From contig JALNZG010000001.1 of NCBI GenBank assembly GCA_023229425.1, positions 124,001 to 188,000 on the forward strand: a stretch of 64,000 nucleotides of DNA, read 5' to 3'. Positions within the stretch are counted from its first letter, which is position 1. Every line of letters starts with the position of its first letter. Below the pieces are notes generated by a model. That model was not told where the DNA came from. It did not search any database and saw nothing but the letters and a program-made list of their open reading frames with translations. The DNA is from Ignavibacteriaceae bacterium (GTDB taxonomy: Bacteria; Bacteroidota; Ignavibacteria; Ignavibacteriales; Ignavibacteriaceae). The position numbers and the translations under genes are program-made. Shown here piece after piece: positions 44,471 to 51,425 of the stretch.

Positions 44471-47056
44471 TTATAAATTTTTTACGATTTCATCAACTTG
44501 TTTTAACGCTTCATCTATTTTATTAACGTCTTTACCGCCGGCAGTTGCAAGATGAGGGCGACCACCACCGGCACCGCCAAGAATTTTTGCAACTTCACCA
44601 ACGATCTTTCCCGCACTAAGTTTTTTCTCTTTTAGAAGATCATCGGAAACAACACAAACCAAACCGACTTTTCCTTCAACTTCCGAAGCAAGTAATCCGA
44701 CACCGCTTTTAATTTTGTTGCGCAATTCATCGCCGAATGATTTTAACTCATCCATATTGGTCGCGGCAACTTTTCCTTTGAAGATTTTTATTCCACCGGC
44801 ATCAGTTGGATTTGCAATGATCGAATCAATGCCGCCAAGTTTTTCTTTAAGTTTTAATTCGGCTAATTCCTTTTCAAGTTTTTTCTTTTCATCGATCAGT
44901 TCGTTCATTCTGACTTCTGACTTCTGATTTCTGACTTCTTGCTCAAGAAGATATTTTTCAACTCCGGCGCCGGTTACAGCCTCTATTCTTCTTACTCCGC
45001 TTGCGATGGATGATTCACTTAGAATTTTAAACAATCCGATTTGTGAAGAATTTTTCACGTGTGTGCCGCCGCAGAATTCCATTGAGAAATCACCGAACTG
45101 CACAACATTAACTTTGTCTCCGTACTTATCGCCGAAGAACATTAACGCTCCCATTTTCTTTGCATCATCAAACGGAATGTTGAGATGATGGGTGAGTGGA
45201 ATGTTTTTGCGTAGTTGTTCATTCACTAAAATTTCAATGTCGCGTAATTCTTCAACGCTTACTTTTGCGAAGTGTGAAAAATCGAAACGAAGTTTATCCG
45301 GCGCAACAAGAGAACCGGCTTGATGCACATGCGTACCAAGAATTTTTCTCATCGCCGCGTGAAGAAAATGAGTAACCGAGTGGTTCCGCATAATATCCCA
45401 ACGGCGTGTCTCATCAACAGAAGCTAAAATCTCCGCACCGATAGACAAACGAACTTTGACATCGTTCTCAACAACATGAATAATTTTATTCTCAACTTTT
45501 GTAACGTCAACAACTTGTAATTCTTTTTGATTGAAAATGATTTTTCCTGTATCACCAGTCTGTCCACCAGATTCAACATAAAAAGGAGTTTTGTCAAGAA
45601 TGATGAAATCGTTTTTATCTTCTTTTTTGATGTCGAGGATTTTTGATAGAGAAGAAAGATTATCATAACCAGTGAATTCAGTGGGAGTTTTTATAAGTTG
45701 AAATTCTACTGATGACCCTAACGAAAGATTAAAACTTACCGAAGCAAATTTATCTTTTGTAGATTCGCGTCCTCTTTCTTTTTGTTGATTCATTAACTCG
45801 TTGAAACTGTTTTCATCAACACTGAAGCCGTTTTCACGAGCCATAACGTTTGTTAAATCTACAGGAAAACCAAAGGTATCGTACAGCTTAAAAGCATCTT
45901 CGCCGTGAATAACGGTTTCTTTTTTTGCTTTCAACTCTTTCACGATTGTTTCAAATAATTCAATTCCTCTATCGAGAGTCCGGTTAAAACTTTCCTCTTC
46001 ACTTTTAATTATTTTTTTAACGTACTCTTGCTTCTCTTTTATTTCCGGAAAAACATCGCTCATCGTTTCAACCAGAACATCAACAAGAGAAAAGAGGAAT
46101 GGTTCTTTCATATTCAATTTTCTTCCGTAGCGGGAAGCGCGGCGCAATATTCTACGCAGCACATAACCGCGTCCATCGTTTCCGGGAACTGCGCCGTCCG
46201 CCATTGCAAAAGTTAGTGTGCGGATATGATCCGCGATAACGCGCATGGGAATTTTATTTTCTTCTTTCTCGTAAGCCACGTTGGAAATTTCCGAAATGCG
46301 GTTTATCAACGGCATAAAAACGTCGGTATCGTAGTTTGAACTTTTCTGCTGCATCACTGCACAGACGCGCTCAAAGCCCATTCCGGTATCAACATGTTTT
46401 GATGGAAGGTCGTGAAGCTTGCCGTTTTCATCCCGGTTATATTGAATGAAAACGAGATTCCAAATTTCAATACATTCCGGCGTTCCCGCGTTTACATATT
46501 TCGGATTATCATAATCATTGGTAAGGTTAATGTGAATTTCGGAACAGGGACCGCATGGACCGGTTTCTCCCATTTCCCAGAAATTATCTTTCTCATCAAA
46601 GCGTAAAATGTGTGCGGGATTAATATCGGTTTTTGTTTTCCACAGTTCAAACGATTCATCATCGGTTCTATAAACCGTTGCAAACAATCTTTCCTTCGGC
46701 AGTTTCCAAACTTCGGTGAGCAATTCCCAAGCCCAGGTGATCGCTTCCGCTTTGTAGTAGTCGCCAAAAGACCAGTTGCCGAGCATTTCAAAAAATGTGT
46801 GGTGGTAGGTGTCGTGTCCGACTTCTTCGAGATCATTGTGTTTGCCGCTTACGCGGATACATTTTTGTGTATCGGCTGCTCGATTATATTGGCGCGTTCC
46901 AGTGCCGAGAAAAACATCTTTAAACTGGTTCATCCCCGCGTTGGTAAAGAGCAAGGTGGGGTCATCAAACGGAACGACCGGTGAGCTGTGAACAATTTTG
47001 TGCTGCCTATTTTCAAAAAAATCTAAAAACTGCTGACGTATTTGCTGTGAAGTCAT
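44471..47056 (-). CDS. alaS: Alanyl-tRNA synthetase
   Basis: 861 residues, slightly short of the usual 870-880. Class II aminoacylation domain at the N terminus (SSPVVPFDDPTLLFTNAGM), editing domain with HFLHAAMRKILGTHVHQAG and CGGTHV (zinc-binding His and Cys), and a C-Ala domain ending GGGRPHLATAGGKD. It charges tRNA-Ala and clears mischarged Ser and Gly. No T-box-like leader is seen in the 400 nt upstream. Confidence 0.98.
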   Translation of the reverse strand: MTSQQIRQQFLDFFENRQHKIVHSSPVVPFDDPTLLFTNAGMNQFKDVFLGTGTRQYNRAADTQKCIRVSGKHNDLEEVGHDTYHHTFFEMLGNWSFGDYYKAEAITWAWELLTEVWKLPKERLFATVYRTDDESFELWKTKTDINPAHILRFDEKDNFWEMGETGPCGPCSEIHINLTNDYDNPKYVNAGTPECIEIWNLVFIQYNRDENGKLHDLPSKHVDTGMGFERVCAVMQQKSSNYDTDVFMPLINRISEISNVAYEKEENKIPMRVIADHIRTLTFAMADGAVPGNDGRGYVLRRILRRASRYGRKLNMKEPFLFSLVDVLVETMSDVFPEIKEKQEYVKKIIKSEEESFNRTLDRGIELFETIVKELKAKKETVIHGEDAFKLYDTFGFPVDLTNVMARENGFSVDENSFNELMNQQKERGRESTKDKFASVSFNLSLGSSVEFQLIKTPTEFTGYDNLSSLSKILDIKKEDKNDFIILDKTPFYVESGGQTGDTGKIIFNQKELQVVDVTKVENKIIHVVENDVKVRLSIGAEILASVDETRRWDIMRNHSVTHFLHAAMRKILGTHVHQAGSLVAPDKLRFDFSHFAKVSVEELRDIEILVNEQLRKNIPLTHHLNIPFDDAKKMGALMFFGDKYGDKVNVVQFGDFSMEFCGGTHVKNSSQIGLFKILSESSIASGVRRIEAVTGAGVEKYLLEQEVRNQKSEVRMNELIDEKKKLEKELAELKLKEKLGGIDSIIANPTDAGGIKIFKGKVAATNMDELKSFGDELRNKIKSGVGLLASEVEGKVGLVCVVSDDLLKEKKLSAGKIVGEVAKILGGAGGGRPHLATAGGKDVNKIDEALKQVDEIVKNL

Positions 47057-47249
47057 ATAACCTTTAATCTGAATTTTTAATGTCTAAAGATAATAAAAAA
47101 AGAAAAATGGATTGACTAAAAAGAATTTTTTCCAGACAGACAAGGAAACTCTTTGACAAAGAAAAGTAATAAAGCATTTAATAGGTTACGTTTTAGTAAT
47201 AACTTTCTTTTAAGTGCAAAAAGCAACTTTCGTAATAAACCTGATCTAA

Positions 47250-47339
47250 TTAGTAGGCAACCCCCTACTAAAAATTAGGGTATTGCCAACTATTTTGTAG
47301 GGGGTGTCCTACAAATTTGTAGGGTAAACCCTACAAATT
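47250..47339. repeat. Array of GTAG...CTAC palindromes
   Basis: Three hairpins in a row: TTAGTAGG/CCTACTAA (47250-47271, 6-nt loop), TTTGTAGG/CCTACAAA (47294-47315, 6-nt loop) and AATTTGTAGGGT/ACCCTACAAATT (47314-47339, 2-nt loop). Hairpins 2 and 3 overlap at CCTACAAATTTGTAGG. A competing pairing ACCCCCTAC (47260-47268) with GTAGGGGGT (47297-47305) is also perfect. It lies in the 406-nt gene-free stretch 47057-47462 between the divergent alaS and micro-ORF genes; I see no other structure there. Confidence 0.85.
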
Positions 47340-47462
47340 ATTAGGGGTTACTCTACTGTTTTTGTGCGCATTATTTGCTTATACTTTACCAGTGAAAAAA
47401 ATTATTGTGTGTCAAAGGTTTTTCAACATCATTTTTTGTTATTTCATTTTTGGAGTTTACTA

Positions 47463-47618
47463 ATGCAAAAAATAAATCTGCCGGCTTTTGTTGCTACTAA
47501 CAAAAAATTAGGGAAGGTAATGGAAACAGATAAATCCGTTAAACTTTTTCTTCTTTTCATCTTTACTTTTTTCCTTACTCTTCTTTCTCATTTAACCTTT
47601 GCCGGAAATCCTTTATGA
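47463..47618 (+). CDS. Small membrane-associated protein, coupled to the next gene
   Basis: 51 residues. The ATG at 47463 has GGAG 8 nt upstream. The sequence is polar for 27 residues, then a hydrophobic stretch LFLLFIFTFFLTLLS and an AxG-like end. The stop codon overlaps the next ATG as ATGA, a classical translational coupling. It may be a real small protein or a leader that sets translation of the lipoprotein; no family recognised. Confidence 0.5.
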   Translation: MQKINLPAFVATNKKLGKVMETDKSVKLFLLFIFTFFLTLLSHLTFAGNPL

Positions 47619-48640
47619 AAAAACACCTCCTCTCAATTGTACTGGTAATTACTTTACTCTTTAGCCTTAGTTGCAAAAAATCTCCAACTGAAGTTGTCGA
47701 CAACACACAACCCGGCAGAAGAGATTATGTCTGGAAGGTGGATACGTTGAAAGTTGCTAATAGTACATATATGTCTATATCACGAATGTGGGGAGGTTCT
47801 CCAAATGATATCTGGGCTACTGGAGATGCCGAAGAATCTAGATTAGGTCTTTGGCACTATGATGGGAATAAATGGACATGTGATAATACACCACGACAAA
47901 TGATGCCAAGAGGAATTTGGGGCACAAGCAAAGACAACATTTGGATTGGGAATATCAACAGTACATTTTGGCACTACGACGGTGTTGGTTGGTCTGAGTA
48001 CGGTAAATATTCTCTGACAGGATATTCTCAACTGATCAATCAATCAATGTCTGGAAATTCTACAAATAATATCTATGCTACAGGTTTTGCCGACAATAGT
48101 GATGGTAGTGGATATAAAGCTATTATTCAACATTTTGATGGGTTAACTTGGAATTTTCTTAATATTCAAGATATTAGATCTAATTTTGGTCAAATTAAAA
48201 AGAATAGTCTAAACCAGTACTTCATTAATTCTGTGAATGAAACGAATTCACAAACTCCCAATAAAATTTTTATTTTAGAATATAATTCTTTGAATCAGTT
48301 ATATGCCACTGACAAGTCAACTGAATTAGTTCAGATAGGGGATCAGATTTATTTTCTTATAGGATTTAAATTATATAAATATAAAAATCGTGAACTGATA
48401 TTCTGGAAAGATTTTTCTGACATATATTTTTTAGCAGTTTTGATTGGGCGGAGCGAAAAAGATGTTTTTGTTTTGCACACAAATGAAATTAAACATTTCA
48501 ATGGATCTGATTTGATAAATTTGTTTAATATTCGAACCAGAATAATTGCGTCATTAATATTTGAAAAAGAAGTTTTCTTTTTAGCTAAGGATTTTGACAC
48601 GGGAATTTGTATGTCAATAAAAGGGGAATTAAAAGAATAA
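47615..48640 (+). CDS. Lipoprotein with beta-propeller-like repeats
   Basis: 341 residues. A lipoprotein signal (residues 1-20, lipobox LSCKK) is followed by repeats of the form GSPNDIWATG...LWHYDGNKWT and GTSKDNIWIG...FWHYDGVGW, one every 40-50 residues, then less regular repeats (IIQHFDGLTWNF; EIKHFNGSDLINL). Probably a propeller displayed at the cell surface or periplasm for binding. Similar proteins are sometimes called glucosyltransferases, for which there is no support here. The last third is more A/T-rich and less regular. Confidence 0.78.
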   Translation: MKKHLLSIVLVITLLFSLSCKKSPTEVVDNTQPGRRDYVWKVDTLKVANSTYMSISRMWGGSPNDIWATGDAEESRLGLWHYDGNKWTCDNTPRQMMPRGIWGTSKDNIWIGNINSTFWHYDGVGWSEYGKYSLTGYSQLINQSMSGNSTNNIYATGFADNSDGSGYKAIIQHFDGLTWNFLNIQDIRSNFGQIKKNSLNQYFINSVNETNSQTPNKIFILEYNSLNQLYATDKSTELVQIGDQIYFLIGFKLYKYKNRELIFWKDFSDIYFLAVLIGRSEKDVFVLHTNEIKHFNGSDLINLFNIRTRIIASLIFEKEVFFLAKDFDTGICMSIKGELKE

Positions 48641-48683
48641 TTATAGGAGAACCGAGAGTAAAGAAAAATTAATCCCACAAAAA

Positions 48684-48714
48684 GCTAGGGACAGTGCGGC
48701 CACACTGTCCCTGC
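48684..48714. repeat. GGGACAGTG palindrome
   Basis: AGGGACAGTG (48687-48696), CGGCCA, CACTGTCCCT (48703-48712), with GC/GC closing the stem around one bulged T. It lies between the lipoprotein gene and the orphan sorting-domain gene. It could act as a terminator, but no T tract follows. Confidence 0.8.
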
Positions 48715-48813
48715 TGAATGCAAATAAAGCAAAGGCTGCTCACCTTTTTCGATGTTTCATCGTTGGGTTATTCCATTTTAAATATACTAATTTTCCCCGA
48801 AAGGATAAAAATC

Positions 48814-49158
48814 ATGAAAACAAAAATTCGCGTTTTTTTCGTAGTGAGCCTATTTATGATGCTATTCTGTGTACAGAACAGCATGGCTCAAATAATTCAA
48901 CCGGATAGCGTTCTTCAAAAAGCAAAATCCCTTTTTCAATCTGTTGAAAGATTGGATATCAACTCCAAAAGCGGATTGGTGAATCTTGTTATTTACGATG
49001 TTCTCGGAAAAGAAATAAAAAGATTAGTTAGCGAATACAAACAAGCCGGTTCATACAAAATTAACTTTGATGCTTCGGCATTAGCAAGCGGAGTATACTT
49101 TTATTCTTTACGCGCTAATGATTTTGTTTCCACAAAAAAAATGTTATTGCTCAAATAA
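48814..49158 (+). CDS. Orphan type IX sorting-domain protein
   Basis: 114 residues from the ATG at 48814, with GAAAGGA upstream; the longer frame from 48718 is rejected because the new start gives a clear signal peptide (ending NSMAQ). After a 25-residue linker comes the sorting domain without its N-terminal NYPNPFNP strand: NLVIYDVLGKEIKRLV, KQAGSYKINFDASALASG, VYFYSLRANDF and TKKMLLLK. No cargo domain exists. It may be a deletion remnant or a small surface protein. Confidence 0.75.
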   Translation: MKTKIRVFFVVSLFMMLFCVQNSMAQIIQPDSVLQKAKSLFQSVERLDINSKSGLVNLVIYDVLGKEIKRLVSEYKQAGSYKINFDASALASGVYFYSLRANDFVSTKKMLLLK

Positions 49159-49176
49159 AACAACCTCACCCTTAGT

Positions 49177-49218
49177 CCCTCTCCTTTCCGCCAGAAGCGG
49201 ACAAGCATAAGGAGAGGG
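49177..49218. repeat. CCCTCTCCTT hairpin repeat
   Basis: CCCTCTCCTT (49177-49186) pairs perfectly with AAGGAGAGGG (49209-49218); the 22-nt loop holds a second small hairpin, CCGC...GCGG, like the one in the twin-hairpin element. It follows the orphan sorting-domain gene. Confidence 0.75.
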
Positions 49219-49367
49219 AAACAGGGAGAGGTTAATTCAAACAATACTATTTCCTCCCATCGAGATACAATCAGTTTAACCTGAATTTGAAATCATACCC
49301 CCATCACCTAAATTAGCAGAAAGATTGTGAAAAATTATTTTGTTTTACAAAATGAATTGGAGACCGG

Positions 49368-50711
49368 ATGAGCAAGTTTAATTATGTTATCAAACGAAGC
49401 GGAGCGATTGTTCCTTTTAATCCGGAACGGATCGCAAACGTAATTTATAGAGCCGCGGTTTCCGTGGGCGGACGCGATAAAGAGAAAGCAGCGGAACTGG
49501 CAAAGCATGTTATCTCTCATATGGAAAAACAATTTGATGAAGGTTACAAACCCCATGTTGAAGAAATTCAGGACATTGTTGAAAAAGTTTTAATTGAAAA
49601 CGGTCACGCGAAAGTAGCAAAGGAGTTTATTCTTTACCGCCAACAATCTTCGCAAAGAAGACAGTTTGACTCCCGCCATTTTTCAAAGCCGTTAGAGAAT
49701 ATTCCCTGGGGAAAAGTTTGGCATTCGCTTGATTGGGCTGTTTCGCATAATCTTCACTCAATAAGTTTGATGAACGAACGAATGAGAAAAGGAGATTTTC
49801 CGCAGATCGTGCATGAATCTGAATCCGCATACGAAACTCAACTTGATACCGCTGCTGAACTTATAAAAGAAAGAAGCGGCGAACTAAAAATGGTGATGGT
49901 TAGCGGTCCTTCTTCATCAGGTAAAACTACTACGACTTATAAACTTGAACAACGGTTGAAGAAAGCCGGAATGCGTTTCGTTCCCCTTATTGTTGATAAT
50001 TATTTTTTCGATCTGGAACTTCATCCGAAAGATGAATTCGGCGATTATGATTTTGAAACTCCACAATCGCTTGATCTTGAATTGATAAACAAACATCTTA
50101 AACAACTTGCGGATGGTGAGGAAGTGAAAATTCCTTATTATGATTTTAAAGAAGGTAAAGGTTATCCAGATCGTACTCCGGTTAAGCTTCATGAGAATGA
50201 AGTTCTTTTGATTGACAGTTTGTATGGATTGTATCCCGATTTCAGTAGAGAAATTTCTGCTGCACAAAAGTTTAAACTTTATTTAGAACCATTGCTGCAA
50301 ATGAAAAACAGTGAAGGAAATTATTTGCGCTGGACAGACTTACGGTTGATCCGCCGGATGCTGCGAGATTCAGTTCACCGTGCGTACAAACCGGAACAGA
50401 CGTTACTTCATTGGCATTACGTCCGCTCTGCGGAGAAAAGAAATATTCTTCCTTACTCAAGCACTGCAGATTATATCGTGAACACTTCTATGGCTTATGA
50501 AGTGCCTCTCTACCGTCCAAAACTTTTAACAGAGTTTGCCGAATGGGAAAAGAAATATGCGGGCGATCCGCTGCGTGAAGATGCGTATGTGAGAGCGGTT
50601 CGTGTAAAGAAAATGTTGGAAGAAGTTGACCCGATTGAAGATGATTCGCCCGTTCCGGGTGATTCTGTTTTGCGTGAGTTTATCGGTGGAAGTACGACTA
50701 ACGTTCATTGA
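49368..50711 (+). CDS. ATP-cone domain fused to a uridine-kinase-like P-loop kinase
   Basis: 447 residues with GGAG before the ATG. Residues 3-95 are an ATP-cone (VIKRSGAIVPFNPERIANVI; HVEEIQDIVEKVLIENGH), the allosteric nucleotide-binding module known from ribonucleotide reductase and NrdR. Residues 170-370 are a uridine kinase/phosphoribulokinase-type domain with P-loop GPSSSGKTT at 180-188, DNYFFD, YYDFKEGKG and LLIDSLYGLYP. The C-terminal 75 residues are acidic. The cone probably senses ATP or dATP levels and tunes a nucleoside kinase. It converges on the cold-shock gene. Confidence 0.85.
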   Translation: MSKFNYVIKRSGAIVPFNPERIANVIYRAAVSVGGRDKEKAAELAKHVISHMEKQFDEGYKPHVEEIQDIVEKVLIENGHAKVAKEFILYRQQSSQRRQFDSRHFSKPLENIPWGKVWHSLDWAVSHNLHSISLMNERMRKGDFPQIVHESESAYETQLDTAAELIKERSGELKMVMVSGPSSSGKTTTTYKLEQRLKKAGMRFVPLIVDNYFFDLELHPKDEFGDYDFETPQSLDLELINKHLKQLADGEEVKIPYYDFKEGKGYPDRTPVKLHENEVLLIDSLYGLYPDFSREISAAQKFKLYLEPLLQMKNSEGNYLRWTDLRLIRRMLRDSVHRAYKPEQTLLHWHYVRSAEKRNILPYSSTADYIVNTSMAYEVPLYRPKLLTEFAEWEKKYAGDPLREDAYVRAVRVKKMLEEVDPIEDDSPVPGDSVLREFIGGSTTNVH

Positions 50712-50714
50712 TTT

Positions 50715-50792
50715 TGTAGGGAACGTTCGCGAGCGTTCCGTGTTTTCTTCAACTGTAATTATTGTGTGGAACGGTCTCGACCGTTCTCTACA
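50715..50792. repeat. BIME-like pair of inverted GTAG palindromes
   Basis: Left end TGTAGGGAACG, right end CGTTCTCTACA (inverted, one mismatch). Inside are two hairpins: GGAACGTTCGCGAGCGTTCC (50720-50739, one G-T pair) and GAACGGTC-TC-GACCGTTC (50769-50786), separated by 29 nt. It fills the gap between two convergent stop codons. The layout, two REP units facing opposite ways, is that of a BIME. Confidence 0.8.
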
Positions 50793-50816
50793 TTCCTAAT
50801 TCGTAATTCCTCATTT

Positions 50817-51335
50817 CTAATTATTAAAGTCATCGTACCAAAACGGTTTTGTTTCTAACTCATCAAAGTGAAGAATTGATTTGAACAAAGGAATTTCATT
50901 TGTGGTGAGATGAGGAAGAATCGTTGTGGGAAGCGCAATAATTCTTTTTGAAGATAAAATTTTTGTCAGCATTTCTTCTGTCAAAAAATTTATGCGCCGG
51001 AACTCGTTAAAGACAAAAATGAGATCGAAAATATTTGTTCTGCCCGACTCAAATTCCTCCAATATTCTTTCAGCGAAAGGTTGAAGATACTCCACCGGAA
51101 CAGCGTCGATCGAATAAAAAAGTTCTGCTACTTTTCTTCTCCCGTCTTTTTGTTGTTTCGAAATAAAGAAAAGAAAAAACTCACCGCGTTTCATATCGTT
51201 TAGCTTCTCTCTAAACTCTTCTTTTTTGATTTGAGAAAAATGAAAAAAAATATCGTTAGGGTAATGGAGACTTTTCAAAAAGCCGAATCCCTTCTCATCA
51301 ATTTTTTTTACACGGCAGAAATCCAAAGGTTCCAT
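50817..51335 (-). CDS. Cold-shock-domain protein with a novel C-terminal part
   Basis: 172 residues. The first 70 are a cold-shock OB fold: VKKIDEKGFGFLKSL (RNP1 type) and NDIFFHFSQIKKEE (RNP2 type). The other 100 residues (AERILEEFESGRTNIFDLIF, FNEFRRINFLTEEMLTKIL, ending KPFWYDDFNN) are helical and match nothing I know. Cold-shock proteins are usually 65-75 residues, so the extra domain is unusual. An RNA-binding regulator is likely. Confidence 0.75.
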   Translation of the reverse strand: MEPLDFCRVKKIDEKGFGFLKSLHYPNDIFFHFSQIKKEEFREKLNDMKRGEFFLFFISKQQKDGRRKVAELFYSIDAVPVEYLQPFAERILEEFESGRTNIFDLIFVFNEFRRINFLTEEMLTKILSSKRIIALPTTILPHLTTNEIPLFKSILHFDELETKPFWYDDFNN

Positions 51336-51425
51336 TTTATATTTCTAAATTGTTTTTGTAAATGTGAAATGCAATCTAACCAAAACCCTACTGATAGAGC
51401 GGGATTTTAACGGATAGGTGAAATG

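Noticed and set aside
47250..47339. Possible CRISPR array (regular GTAGG/CCTAC repeats)
   Set aside because: Units are palindromes of 16-26 nt with no spacers of uniform length, two units overlap and no cas gene is near.
47057..47340. T-box or other amino-acid riboswitch upstream of alaS
   Set aside because: No T-box sequence or terminator/antiterminator in the alaS direction could be seen, and T-boxes are rare in this group; the structures read from the other strand.
47615..48640. Glucosyltransferase
   Set aside because: No glycosyltransferase motif; the repeats WHYDGNKW indicate a propeller-like lipoprotein.
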